From Cordia subcordata (taxonomy: Eukaryota > Streptophyta > Magnoliopsida > Boraginales > Cordiaceae): DNA of 64,000 nt. The first letter of the stretch is position 1; each line of letters starts with the position of its first letter. Both the position numbers and the translations under genes were made by a program. The notes beneath the pieces were generated by a model. The model was not told the origin of the DNA. It did not search any database and saw only the letters and a list, made by a program, of their open reading frames with translations. The stretch lies in contig JAPTOF010000035.1 in assembly GCA_028554755.1 (NCBI GenBank), positions 196,001 to 260,000 on the forward strand. Reading direction: 5' to 3'. Shown one piece after another: positions 25,363 through 38,264 of this stretch.

Positions 25363-25367
25363 AAAAG

Positions 25368-25690
25368 CCTAGAAAGTAGTCAAAATTATATATATGCACA
25401 TAACAAAGAATTCTCATGTGAGATTTAAAAATTAAAAAAAGGGGCATGTAACTTTATAACTAGCATGATTTGTTAACAGTATATAAAATGTTACTTCTCC
25501 ATAATTGTGAATCCTTCTGTTTAGAGACAATAAATGGTATAGTGTAATATTGAATATTTATATTGAACTTGTGACTTTTTTTCTTTGATTGATAAAATGC
25601 ATTGAGATACACACCAAAACACAGTGGCAGAGCCACGATTTTGGCATAAGGGGGTGAAATGTTTAAAAAGCAAAATGTTCACTTAAAAAG
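25368..25690. other. Short spacer right of the gypsy element
   Basis: AT-rich; I see nothing in it. Confidence 0.6.
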
Positions 25691-25693
25691 TAA

Positions 25694-26559
25694 GAGGGCG
25701 TTTGGTTCAAGGAATGAAAAATCATTCTCGGGAATCACATTTCCAGGAATGATATGAAAATTGTTTGATATGTCAGAATTATTCCTAAGAATATTATCGA
25801 GTATTTCCACAAATGCGACGTGTTATGTTTGGCTTAAATTTAACATTTTTAGGAATCTTAGGCTATTTTTTGAAAATGTCCCTAATTCAAAAAAATATTA
25901 TAAGAAAAATACAAAATCAAATTATTTCATTGTTTTTAGTTTTTATTTTTAATTACCCATTAATTAACTAATTTAATTATTATTCATTTTTAATTTATTA
26001 TTTTTAATCAGTTAATTAATTATTATAATTTTTAATTCATTCATTATTTTTATTTATTTTTAAATTTTAAATTTTAAATTTTAAAATTTATTAACTTTTA
26101 AATTAATTAATTAACTAATTAATTAATAATTTTTAAATTTTTTAATTAATTATTTGTTTATTTATCATTGTTTATTTATTTATTTTAATTAATTAATTTA
26201 TTCACCATTAATTAATTTATAATTATTTTTTGCTTTTGTTATTTATATTATTCTTACATTGCTAATTTTTTAGTTTATTATTTTTTGTTAATGTTAATTT
26301 TTTATTGTGCGTGAGAGCATCTTAAATATGGCTTTTTGGTCTTTTAATTTTACTCTATATATTCCCATAACTAGGGAATGTAAGATTTCCATCCTCTAAC
26401 ATGGGAATGAAAATTAGACAATTTGTAGAAATATTAAATTCCTGGGAATGTGATATTCCCAGGAATCTTTTTCCACTATGTGAACCAAATATAGAAATCC
26501 TACATTCCTTACTTTAAATTCTCAGGTATCCTAGGGGATTCCGTAAACCAAACACCTCA
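25694..26559. mobile_element. MITE-like element, PIF/Harbinger type
   Basis: The left end gagggcgtttggttcaaggaat pairs with the right end attccgtaaaccaaacacctca in reverse complement, with a few mismatches. TAA flanks both sides (25691-25693 and 26560-26562). The subterminal parts also pair (tttccaggaatg against attcccaggaat). The interior is extremely AT-rich with no coding capacity. Confidence 0.7.
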
Positions 26560-26860
26560 TAATGAAAAAATTCTCACTAAAATATTAGTTATAGAAAATG
26601 ACAAATGCATTGTGTGTGTGTATATATCTAGCTGTTCTTGTTAGATTATACATCTTTATTAACATCTTCTCTTATATGCTAAAAAATCATAAAGAATTTA
26701 AAACTTATATTATTAGTTACGTCTTTTTACTATTAAATATATTATTATCAAGACAAAAAATTAATAATATCTTTCTAATTCAATTGACTACGTTTCTTCA
26801 ACTCTTTAGTCTCTGTACTTTAATATTAATGACTAGTAGATATGGATCATGTTGATAATG

Positions 26861-27080
26861 TGTTATGAAAATAATTATATAACAAACGAAACAAAGATAT
26901 AAACACAATATAAATAAAGCGATAAAAAATGAGACAGGAATGCATATTTTATTGTTTGTCTTGATACAAAATCCAAGTAGAAAATCCCTATTTATAAGAA
27001 TACATCATTTGCCTTCTAAATAATTTATATACAAATACATAACTTATTTTCCATTTTTCTCTTTTACAATTCAATAAGAC
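26861..27080 (-). repeat. Partial copia LTR, minus strand
   Basis: tgttatgaaaataattata, preceded by catgttgataatg, mirrors the junction at 10351-10385 of the minus-strand copia (primer-site region, then LTR start). A TATA-like ctatttataag follows. No partner LTR is found, and the right end is a guess. Confidence 0.5.
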
Positions 27081-27459
27081 TTTAGTTTTAGGGGTGGGAC
27101 GAAGGGGAAGAGGGGAGAGGAGGGATGGCTCCCCCTAGTTTATCAATTGCCAAAGCACCAATAACTTCTCATTATTTTTGCATGAGCAAAATGATCTATT
27201 TAATATTGACAGTCAAACTATTGACACACCCAATAAATGAGCCTTTTTAGCTCAAATTTTCTCTTTAAAATTGGGTAAAATGCATCAGACGTCCTTGTTG
27301 TTTATCATAAATACACAATAAACCCCTATAGTGCCAAAAGTCTTACAACTAACCAAATAAAAGTTTCACGTGTATCCCTTACTAGTTATATTTCTCCTAA
27401 TGGTATTAAAATTTATATGAAAAAGACATTAATAGCCTTAGCCCATTTGTTCAATTTTC

Positions 27460-27462
<3 letters not shown>

Positions 27463-27523
<61 letters not shown>
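27463..27523. repeat. (TTA)n microsatellite
   Basis: About 20 uninterrupted units. Confidence 0.97.
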
Positions 27524-30400
27524 TTCATTTAAAATTTTTTGATAGAAAATTATTTTCTTATTAACTTATTTTTTTGTGTTATCAAACACTAAATACTTAA
27601 AAAAAAAATTTTAATATATTTTAAGAAATATTTTTTTTTGCAAACAAATGGATCATTAATGGTCAAAAATGTTAAAGCTTTGACCTCATTGGTTTGGCTA
27701 GATTCGAGCTTCAACGATGTAGCTATCATCGAATTGAGTATTTGATTATATTTTTAGAATAATTAGGACTTATTTTGTGACATGTTAATTTTTTTAGCCA
27801 ACCAAAGCCAATGCCCAATAAATAGAAAAATGTCATTTGTTCCAAATATTAAAAAGATAAAATTGAGATTTCTATGCAAGTAAATAAAAGTAAATAAATT
27901 GAAAAATCTCATTATATTTTTAGATTAATTAGTACTTATTTTGTCAATTGCATCTACTGTGGAATTAAGTCTGATCATGGTGAAGATCTAATTAGATTTG
28001 GTTTTTTTATTCCTTTTTTTTTCATTTTTGTTTATTTGTTTCACTAATACAAGTGTTGTTGATGTTGTTTTCTTGAGTAGGGAGAGGATGTTGAGTGAAG
28101 GTGGTAAAAGAGATGATTGGAAGGCAAAACCATTTTGTGCTTTGTTTTATTTTTTTTAGAGCTGTGAAGTCTTGGCTTGAATTTTTTTTGATTGAAGTCT
28201 AGGCCTAATTTTTTTTTTTGGTAAAGCGTGGCTTGAATTAGAGTAAATGGTAGATAGAGGTGGTATTATCAGATGATTGACGGAGAAGAACGGCTTTTTG
28301 GAGTTGTAAACATAAAATATTGAAATTGTGAACGTATAGGGCACAAGTTGTGAACATAAAATATTGAAACTGTGAACATTTAATATAAAATATGTAAATA
28401 ATTAAAAATTATGAACATATAATATTAAAATTGTGAACATAAAATATGAAATATGTAAATAGTATAATGTTTTTTTTTTTTGGGGTGAAAATTGTAGTTG
28501 GGTTGGAATTGTTGATGTTGTTGTTTTCTTGGTAGGGTGAGGATTGACAGTACCATTCATATGTACTTTTTAAGATCTGAGCTATTTTGGTAGAAAAGAT
28601 AAGTAGAGGGTCAAATTACCTCTTGTAGAACTGTAAAGTCCTCGCTTGAAGAAGGGGTAACTTTTTTAAAAAAAAAAAGTTATTCAAATTTTTTTTTTAG
28701 TTTGGAGAATGAAATATTTGTGTGTTTGTAGAACATCCAAATAAAAAATTGCAAAGATAAAAAAAGCAAAAATATTGTGAACACGTTGTTTACAGTTGCG
28801 AACGATCTTATTTTGTGAACATGTTGCTCATAGTTGTGAAACTATAATTTACAGATTTGAACATGTCGGTTACAAATTGTGAATATAAAATATTAAAATT
28901 GTAAACATTTAACATAAAATATGTAAATAATTAACTATTATGATAATAAATATTAAAATTATGAACACGTAATATAAAATATGTAAATAATTAAAAATTA
29001 TAAACATGTAATATAAAAATTTTGAATATATACAAATTATGAAAGCATAGTATAAAACTTGTGAATTGGGAACATATAATGAAAAATATTGAAAATATAG
29101 TATAAAAATTATAACCTATGAAATATATTTTTTGTACATAATTATTTTTAAAATTTAAAAATAAAAGTAAAAGAAAATTAAAAATAATAATTCTTTTTTT
29201 CATTTTTCCCTTTCTTCCTTGCCCGCTTTCTTTTCTTTTGTCAAAGAGATCAACTTTATTTCATTCAATATCAAACAACACAGTGTGGCAAAAAAAGGAA
29301 AAAAAAATGCAGCAGTACACTTTAGTTCAAAGCAACACAGTACATAGTACGAGTTAGAAAAACAAATAGCAGATTTTGTTCGTTCGGTTTTTTTTTTTTG
29401 TTGGATGCGTGTCTTACATGCAAAATGAGGTGCATGGAGCTACTCAAGTACACCTTTCTTAAGATGCATCTTATACGAACTGACTCTTTTTCTTGAATTT
29501 GAATTTGCGTCACAATCAATTATTAAATTTAGGGAGTATCCATGCACGTGCATAATTTTATAACATAACATTTGCATAGTTGGCCATGATGTGGAGTAAT
29601 TAATTCAAAACAAATGTGTGCATTACTTCACTAGATGGATAAAGAATACATGTGGTTACGCTTGTGATTGAAATTTGAATACACCTCCAATGGAAATTTC
29701 ATGCCATTAGCTATAGGAAACATGTTGGTTTTACTTTCTGACGCCAAGCAATCAAGATGATGGTTGGTTGATATAAAAAACTACAAATGAATTACTATAC
29801 ACGTGAATTTTGAAAATCCTACATAAACAACATTTAGCTTTTAAATCCTTGAATATGTACATATATAGAATTCAAAATATTTAATTATGTGTGCACAAAT
29901 TTGGTTAAATTAACCAAACTAAACAAGACCAACTAAAAATTTTGATTTAATTTTTTTATTTTACTTTTTTTCCTTCTATTTTTTTTTTTTTTTGGGAATT
30001 TTTGGCCAAACGGGTTGCTCTGGCAAAATACATATTTTAATTTAATAAGAGACAACTTCAACTAAATATTGACAAATGACAAATCAACTGGGTGAAAAAT
30101 CTATAACCAAATGTTTAGTTTTGAAACGAATCAACCTAACCATTTTTAGAGTTCGTTTATTTTTTTTTAATAAATATTTTTTACAACGATTTTTTAACCA
30201 AAATTTATAATTTATGAAAGAAAATGAATCGGATTTTTCTTTTCAAATTTCAGTTATTACAAAAAAAAATATATTTTTTTTCAAAAAAATAGTATTCTTC
30301 TAAAAAAAAATTAATCCAAATACACCAACACTATCCACGTCTTACATAATTAAATAAAATTTTACTAGTTTTTGTTGGTAGTATCACCACTCAAAAAGCG
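27524..30400. other. AT-rich intergenic stretch
   Basis: No gene is supported. Open frames here (28156-28344, 28991-29203 and 29322-29519, all minus) are low-complexity. The main structure is the repeat field at 28300-29110, listed separately. Confidence 0.6.
28300..29110. repeat. Degenerate short-period repeat field
   Basis: The phrase gtgaacataaaatattgaaa or close variants recurs around 28307, 28345, 28400, 28432, 28875, 28940 and 29000, mixed with aatatgtaaataattaa. The period is irregular (about 35-60 bp). It could be a decayed MULE or MITE interior; no ends are recognised. Confidence 0.5.
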
Positions 30401-30618
30401 TGTCCGAATTATTTTGACTTTTTTCTTTTCTGCCTTCCCTGACTGAATTTTCTGTTGGTTGACGTTTGTTCATTGTTGTTCTGGAAGGTGGACCGCGTAG
30501 ACGGATTTAAGCCAAAAGCATTACTGTATTGGTTTGAAAAGTTTTGAGTTAAATTATTTTCTTATTATTATTTTTTTAAATCTCTCCTTTTTGTTTTTCT
30601 TCATTTTTTGGTGAAGAG

Positions 30619-33600
30619 ATGAGGACGAACGCCACATCGTCCAGCTCCGGTGGCAATGGATCGGCCGATTCGGTTGCAGCCAAACGGAATTCAAAGCGAC
30701 CCAAGTGTATGTTTCTCTTTCTTCTACTTCTTCTTGTGCATAATCTTTTCGTAATTTTATTTTATTTTATTTTTACTAAAAGAGCTTGGCTCCAATTACG
30801 AGACAATTGGTGGTCTCAAGTCAGTGAGATTGAAAAAATGCATTAACAGTACCCGTAAGTTGAGCCACAGATCTAGTCAGAATGTTAACAACCTCTAAAG
30901 ATTTTATGCATTAGAAGAAGATCTTATCCTGCCTTTTGACCTCTAGCTCTGCCAATTCTAGTTTGTCTTTGGATTGCAAATACTAGTAGTAAAAAATATA
31001 CGCTTTTAGGATGATTGAACAGCTTCTCCGCCCTGTACCTTTCCTAGAGATAAGATCGTTGAATCGGTTAGACATGTTGCCTTGACCCTGACGGTGTTTA
31101 CTGTTTTAAGTGTTTGCTTTTATTCCCATCTTATAATGACTCCGAAATTTTCGATCCTAATTCTTGTAACATGGGAAATATTTTAGGGTGGATGGTTTTT
31201 TCGTCATCAACCATATGGAGCCTCTATTTGGCCTGCTTCTTCCCTAAATGACTCAGAAATGTAGTTTCTAACTTATATTATTGCTTTAAATTAATTCAGT
31301 AAAATGGAAGAGAAATAAAATGTCTGTATCAGATATTCTCCGACCTCCATAGCTTTGCCTCTTGCCGTTGCCTCAACATCCCTGAAGTGCTTTCACATGG
31401 ATATTGAGATTAATTTTAGCCTTATCGATCATATATGAATGGATTTGTTTGCTTGTGGTGAAAATGGCTACGAAGTTTGTTGCGCCACTCTTGAACTTTT
31501 TAGTGATCAAAGAGACATTTCCTTTTGATCATCTGTTCAGACTCGAGGTTTACACAGCAGGAACTACCAGCTTGCAAGCCGATTCTTACTCCAAAATGGG
31601 TAAGCACTTGTGAACTTGTCCTGCAGAGTACTAATGCCCTTCTCTCTCGTGTATGTCTCATGTGTCGACATTATTTTCAGTAAGCACCTTTACTGACAAA
31701 ACCTCTTCCTCTTGGCTTCTCCTTTACTGCAGGTTATTTCAGCCTTTATGCTTGTCACTGTTGTCTTTGTTCCTATTGGAATTGCTGCCTTGCTTGCTTC
31801 CCGGGATGTAAGTTCATAATTAAATGAATTATTGCTCATCTTCACCTTAGGCTTCCTGGAAAGTGGCTAGGGAAGTCTTCTTCATCTGAATTCTGTTTCT
31901 CTTGCTCAGGTTGTTGAAATTGTTGACCGTTATGACAATGATTGCTTACCTTCAGATGCTAGAAATGATAAAGTTGGATACATACAAAGTTCTCGAGATA
32001 AAACGTGCAACAGGACTCTGAAGGTGAGTCTGCAGCAACCGCTAATTATTTGCATTAGCATCCGGTGTTTAGCATATTTCAGTGTAAGGGGAAACTTTAA
32101 TGTCAATGTATCACAGATAAACTTATTTCTCCTAACCTTTGTATGTGTTAGGTGCCAAAGCATATGAAGCAGCCCATCTATGTGTATTATCAGCTAGATA
32201 ACTTCTACCAGAATCATCGCCGGTAATCTTGATCTTCTGAAAAATATGCCTCACGGGTACTTATGTATGGCGACTGATTTGCTTCAGTATTTGAAGCTTT
32301 GTGGATTTTATTATTCTTTCTGGTTTCAATTTTAGGTTGGTTTTTTCTGCCAAATATCTAACTGTAATTAGAAAATAACCTGACAGGTATATGAGATTAG
32401 TTTCTTAGGTTACAGATGATAGAATTTTGTAATGTTCACCAGATAATACTGATTCGGTTCCATGATAAGATTTACCTGTTTGCAATTTATCATGACTATT
32501 ATCGAGAACCACATATGTATTCTTTAATTGATATTTTATGTCTTGCAACTAACATTGACCCCTTTCCAGATATGTGAAAAGCAGGAGTGATCGGCAACTT
32601 AAAGATTCACAAAGGGAGGATGACACTGGTTCCTGTGAGCCTGAAGATAAAGCTAATGAAAAGCCTATTGTGCCATGTGGCCTGATAGCGTGGAGTTTAT
32701 TCAATGATACCTACAGCTTTTCATGGGGCAATCAACCATTGACCATAAACAAGAAGGATATCTCATGGAAGAGTGATAGGGATCACAAATTTGGCAAAGA
32801 TGTTTACCCTAAGAACTTTCAGAATGGGACTCTTATAGGGGGTGCACACCTAAATGAATCCATACCAGTAAGCCTTTGACCGCATTATTTCATATTAAAC
32901 ACTTACTAATTAACCATTATCATGTTGACCTATGATATCAATTGACATAAATTCTGTATGAGAGAACTTAATCAGTCCTTCCTCAGAAAAATGATGTAAA
33001 AAATTTTTAAAGACAAACTTCTTTCCTAAAATGACACCAAAGAGATTGACGTGACACTAGTATATTTGATTCCTTGTTAACCAAAATGTTCTTTTGACCA
33101 ATTATCATCCCAACCAATTTCCTAGCAGAGGTGCATAGTTGAGGTACTTCCACCATTTTGTATTGATCTATGAGCTTTTTTCTTGGATTACATGTGAAGA
33201 ATGAAAACAAAGTTTAAGCCAGATATTTCTGAAGTTACCTTGACAAGCCTTTTTATATCTTTATATCTATGTTTTTCTTCTATCTCGTACCAAATCAACA
33301 TCCCATACCTTTAGATATGGTACATTTGCGATCATTTTATACTATCATTTGATAAAACAATAGAGCTCACTGGTACGTTTACATTTATTTTTTTTATTTT
33401 TCAGACTGGTCATTTGTAAGGACTGTTATTAATCTGTTCGATTGCGCTTTCATTTTTCAGTTGAGTGATCAGGAGGACCTTATTGTCTGGATGCGAACTG
33501 CAGCTCTTCCAACTTTTAGGAAATTGTATGGCAAAATAGAAACAGATCTTCAAGAAGGTGATCTTGTTGAGGTGAGATTGGAGAATAATTATAATACCTA

Positions 33601-34443
33601 CAGTTTCAATGGCAAGAAGAAACTTGTGCTTTCTACTACAAGCTGGCTTGGTGGGAAGAATGAATTTCTTGGTATTGCTTACCTTACGGTTGGTGGATTA
33701 TGCTTCTCTCTGGCTATGGCTTTCACGCTTATATATCTAGTTAAGCCAAGGTATGTGATGCCCAGATTGCATTGGCCCGCTAATGTAAACTTCTTTCCAT
33801 GAAGTATCTTGTAGTCTGATTTTCACAGAATGTTATACAATTCAGTGAGCTGTGCAGGTGGAAATCAATTTCCATCATCTTTAAATTAGAATATATGTAA
33901 TGTCCAACCTTTGATTATAGTTAGTTCCATAGTTGTTTATATTGATCCTCAGACCTTAATCAGCAGTTGGTTAACCTGACATATGCATTCAATAACTATC
34001 ATGATTGTTGTAATGATGTGTACTATACAGAGCATAATCCATTGCCTATCTCTGAGTCTTGGTTACCCAACTAACTCAGCTTTCATAATAAAAATGGCGT
34101 CATCCTGAAAGCACAGTATTTTGAACTAAATAAAATGGTATCCTGATTTCACAGTGATTGTTCCTGCTGGTAGTTCTTTGTTAATTAGTCCCAGTCTGAT
34201 GGAGATTTAGCATTGTTTCTTTTCAAACATCCACTTGCAAGATGCTTATATTCGGACAATTAGATCCTTAGGTCTTAATTGTGTTGTTCTGCATCCAGTT
34301 AATGTTAAGTTTATATAATGCATAATTACGTTAGTTGAACTTAATTCGTGCTCAGTTAATTTGCTCTTTTTTTTTATTTTTATTTTAGGAGACTCGGAGA
34401 TCCATCTTACCTATCTTGGAACCGGAACCCTGGAGGTCACTAG
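30619..34443 (+). CDS. ALIS: ALA-interacting subunit (ALIS), CDC50/LEM3 family
   Basis: This is the beta subunit of P4-ATPase lipid flippases, needed for ER exit and activity of ALA proteins. Eight exons join in frame to 349 residues, the usual length: 30619-30706, 31541-31599, 31733-31807, 31910-32023, 32152-32222, 32570-32867, 33461-33750 and 34389-34443, all GT-AG. The first membrane helix is at residues about 50-72 (exon 3, [16 protein letters not shown]). A large exoplasmic loop follows, with four Cys (NDC, KTC, GSC, VPC) and possible N-glycosylation sites NRT and NDT. The second helix is at residues about 305-328 ([15 protein letters not shown]). The tail ends [14 protein letters not shown]. 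Family hallmarks [23 protein letters not shown] and [15 protein letters not shown] are present. I chose ATG 30619 because it gives the family's Ser-rich N-terminus before KRNSKRPK. No damage is seen. Confidence 0.96.
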
Positions 34444-34967
34444 CAAGCGCCTGAACTCGTACGGGATGCAGTATAATCAACATGGAGCTGGAGAAATGTT
34501 TTACTTTTAGCCTATCGGAACATACACATGTACAGAACTTGTGCCTAGGATTTTTCTTTTGCTTTTTTTTTTTTTTAAAAAAAATTGTTGGTTTCTGAAT
34601 CCAATTAAACTGCTGAAGATGCATAATGTATTTTTTTTGTGTGAGTGTTGTGCGAGGACTAGTGTTGCACGCACGATCATTTTCTTTCTCACTGTCTACC
34701 TGTCCACTTCTTTTAGGTCATGTTTATAAGGAGATCAGTCAAAACGTTAAGATGATGCAAGTAGGTTGTGCACGAGCTAGTCTTCTTTTAGCTTGAGGCT
34801 CTGATGTATGTAGAAGTGATGTTTATATAATTTTAGAGGTGTGACAACTTGTACACCACTATGTTATATATAGCCTCATACGATTCCGTTTAGATTAGAA
34901 TGAAAAGGAAAGGCACGACTTAACCATCTGTCATATAATAAAATTAGATCAACCATTAGTATCTTAA
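34444..34967. other. 3' flank of ALIS
   Basis: Presumed 3' UTR and spacer, with a poly-T/A stretch near 34565-34585. An aataaa at about 34936 is the clearest polyadenylation-like hexamer, though it is far downstream. No gene is seen. Confidence 0.4.
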
Positions 34968-35238
34968 TGCTGTGTTTGTTATAGTTTTATTTTAAAAGAC
35001 TTCTCTTATTGAAATGAGGGTACATTTTATAAGTTTTAAGAAATTTTATCATATATCCTATGAAAATTCAAAGCAAAATCATAATTTTTATCTTATAATA
35101 AATAAGCACTTTATCCTATTTTATTTTTTACAATCATAGAATGTATGGTATATGTGATAAGATATCTTAAATCTTATAAGATATCTTTAAATTTTAATAG
35201 AATAAGTATCTTAAAATAAGATCATTCCAAACACACTA
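34968..35238. mobile_element. MITE, Tourist-like, with TAA duplication
   Basis: The ends tgctgtgtttg and caaacacacta are inverted repeats (10 of 11), and the pairing extends inward over ttattttaa. TAA lies on each side (34965-34967 and 35239-35241). It is 271 bp, AT-rich and non-coding. Confidence 0.7.
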
Positions 35239-35658
35239 TAAGTATATGTATGTACTTAACGCCTATTGGTGTTCCAAACGTTTCTCTGGTGTGGGTGTTA
35301 GAGCATTGGGAGAGGACTTTTCTCTAGTATGAGAGGACTAGCAAGTATGCACCTCTGGTTTATTGTTTATCGTGTTCATGATAAACGCTGGATAACTAAG
35401 TGCAGAGCGAATAAATGCTGAAAGTATCTAAATAGCAAGTCCATCCTAAGATAAGTGTTCTTCTATTCTGATTTTTCGAGAGCCTCCTTTGACATAGCAA
35501 AGATAACGAAGAGATCTTTGTCTCAAATATAGGAAAAAATAGATAAACTCTTTGATTCAAAAAGATTTCTCAATTATTAAGATTCAGTTTGAATCAATTC
35601 AAAAGCCAGAGAAGGTTTTCTACTGATAAATTGATATTCAAAATCATCCCATTGGTAC

Positions 35659-35811
35659 ACATGTATGACGATGCTTTATTCCATATAAACCAGTTGAGTC
35701 TTGTGTGCAATTCAAGATTCATGAGACAATATATATTACATGTATGTGACAATGCTTTAATCCATTGAATCCAGTGGAGTCCTTTGTGCAATTCAAGATT
35801 CATGAGACAGT
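35659..35811. repeat. Tandem duplication, about 79-bp period
   Basis: Two copies start acatgtatg at 35659 and 35738. Both contain tgtgcaattcaagattcatg followed by agaca. They lie in the spacer between ALIS and the X8 gene. Confidence 0.85.
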
Positions 35812-36092
35812 TACATCTGGTCTAAGATACAGCCAGATTCTTTTGGGAAGAGAAAAAAGAAGAAATTTATATATAATTACAAAATTTTCTTGTCGACAGA
35901 AACAATATTGGCATCCATGTGAAAGACTAGATGTCCCAGTTGATCTCTTCAATGCATGCGGCTCAAGGGGTCCTTATTAACAAGAAAGCCATGGGGGCCT
36001 TTGGGCTATTGCCTATTGCTTTACCACTTAATACATATATTCCTCGTGCTTGTACCCAAAAATGGAGGATTTTAATCGCTAGTGAGACGAAA

Positions 36093-37552
36093 TCAGTAGT
36101 AGAGGAAGTGACAGCCATCGTAACCTGCAAAGAAGAAGAAGAAGAAGAAAGAAATGCGGATGCATCATCAACAATAGTATTCGTATCTAGTCGGACACAT
36201 GTATAAATACTCCTACTGCGTAGCAAGAATGGCATTTTTTAATTTTCCATGATTATCTCTATATAATGTAGTCATAATTAAGTAGAGCAGCTTACTAGGA
36301 TCGACGGTGACCAGCATCGCGGATCCTCCAAAGTGACAATTGCCTCCAGCCACCTTGGTTCTTTGCCAGTAGCTGTTAAATGCATATGAAGCATGCGCCA
36401 GCACGGTGTCCGGCTGGAAGCACGAACCATTGGGCTCAATCTGATCACAGTCAGCTCCAGATGCACAAGCATAGTTCATAGCCTCTTGGATGATAGGTTC
36501 AGGCACTGATGGCTTTGCCACACACCAAAGGGCCATAGGAGGAGCAGTATGAGGAGGTGGTGGCACTGCCGGTGGTGGATACACTATAGGCGGCAGGAAC
36601 ACTGGTGGGCTTGGCACTAACTCAGGAGGAGATGGAATTATTATTGGGGGGTTAGGGATATAACTAGGTGGGCTCGGTTCAGAAAATGGTGGTCCCAGAA
36701 CGGGTTCAGTCGGGCTTGGAACATTTGTTGGTGGACTTGGAACGTACTCAGGCGGGCTTGGGACAGTAGTCGGTGGAATTGGGGCCGGGATAGTTTGAGG
36801 TGGGCTTGGCGTAGCTGCAGGGGTAGGCGGTGGGTTGGGCAACACTGGTGCAGAAGAGAAGGGTGAAGGGGGTGAAGGGGGAGACGGAGTGGATCCTCCG
36901 GTAGGAGTTGGGATGGTGGTGGGAGGTGGTTGTGGAGTGAATGGTGGATAGACACAAAAGGGAGGGGCATTCTCAGGCAGTGGAAATGGGGGTAATGACT
37001 CGTAGGGTGGCAAAGAGAGGGGTGAACTCACGCCATACGGCTGAGTGTTTGATGATGAATCCAGCACAGGCATAACAATGCCAAACCTTCTCAACATGTT
37101 CATTCCTCTGGCGGGCTTCATGTTTCCAAGTTTCGATTCGGTAGCAACCCTCAACAAGTCTGCCAATTTCCTTGCATCTGCAGCTAAAAAGATTGACTCA
37201 GACAGCAATATGATTAAGTAATTAAGAGAGAATCTGAATATAGCGAAATGATAGATGATGATGACACACAGCCACGATATACAGAGAACATAAATATTCC
37301 AGAAGATGCAGCTAGCGAGCATTACTCGGTATATAGTAGTGAGTGGGAGTTTTACTGGTGAGTGGTACAAAGACTTGAGCAGACGGGGTGCGCAAAAGCA
37401 TAACGTATAGACTTACCGCAATGCAAGAAGCAAGTGTTAGCGGCAACTAGAAGGCACAAGTAGATGCCAAATGCGCAAGATGGTCTCCAATGGCATCTGC
37501 CCTCTTTGGTCATCACGGCTGACGGCTGACGGCTGCTAGAGATGATCTGCAA
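36093..37552 (-). CDS. Proline-rich secreted protein with C-terminal X8 (CBM43) domain
   Basis: Three exons on the minus strand join in frame to 351 residues: 37552-37417, 37183-36296 and 36124-36093, with GT-AG introns. The last exon of 32 bases supplies the end of the domain (SYDGCHFLYY). N-terminus: a hydrophobic signal segment at residues about 28-45 (FGIYLCLLVAANTCFL). Residues about 90-260 are rich in PSPP, PPP and TP motifs, like cell-wall proline-rich linkers. The X8 domain runs from W265 to the end and keeps all six Cys. X8 domains bind beta-1,3-glucan (callose) and are known from GH17 tails and plasmodesmal callose-binding proteins. No GH17 domain is present here, and no clear GPI signal follows the X8. 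Either M1 or M14 could be the start; M1 is annotated. It resembles, from memory, Arabidopsis At1g79480. Confidence 0.88.
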
Positions 37553-37605
37553 TGCAATCGGTTAAGCGTATGCTCAGAACCAAGAGAGGACAGCACAAAG
37601 GATCT

Positions 37606-37614
37606 TATTTTATA
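37606..37614 (-). promoter_or_regulatory. Probable TATA box of the X8 gene
   Basis: tataaaata on the minus strand, about 55 bases before the annotated ATG. A short 5' UTR is implied, or the true start is the second ATG at codon 14. Confidence 0.5.
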
Positions 37615-38264
37615 GAGCCACAGGTGTCTCTCTGATTAGCATCAAGTAAGGAGAGCAACCTCAACAAGTAGGTCGGCAATAAAAGGACGATTCTTTACAC
37701 TCTTTATCATACCATTTCAGCTCATAAATGTGATCATCAAGAAATGTTAAAAGTGTAGATGCTGCTGGAGTCATAGCAGGGTGGTGTATAACCCCGCGGG
37801 GGGGAGGGGGGGGTGGGCAATATTTTTTTTCCCCTCTCCTCCTTCCTGTTACAAGGTATATATGCTTGCTTGAGCTAGACATCCCCAAAAAAAAAAAAAA
37901 TTATACAACAAATGACAAACAAAAGGCACTGTTCCTCTTTTGCTTGCTTTCTACTCAAAGCGCTTTCATTCTGTGTCTTTTAGGTGTACATGTAGTGATA
38001 ACCGGTAACTTCTCATTCAGGAAGCTAAAGGCACAAAAAAGAGCATGAAGTTGGTATTATATTATTTTCGAGCTAGCAATTGGGGGCGCAGATTATTGCA
38101 TTATTTTAAGGGATAATTCGCAAAATCTCCTAAAGGTTCCGTATGAGGAGCCTAACCTCTTTCTTTGTTTTAGATACCAGTGACTGCGAGCAAGGGCATG
38201 TGTATGATAGTCCATTGACAGTATCCTTCTTACATCCCTTGGTTCGGCCCCTATAGATCAACTA
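37615..38264. other. Upstream spacer of the X8 gene
   Basis: Contains a G-run at 37795-37812 and an A-run at 37887-37900. No gene is supported. Confidence 0.5.

Noticed and set aside
30619..30846. ALIS exon 1 as an independent 75-residue protein
   Set aside because: The frame reads through the GT donor at 30707. The correct join to 31541 gives the conserved [11 protein letters not shown] start.
34565..34600. Terminator or riboswitch at the poly-T/A stretch after ALIS
   Set aside because: Rho-independent terminators do not apply to plant nuclear genes; the T/A run is simple sequence.
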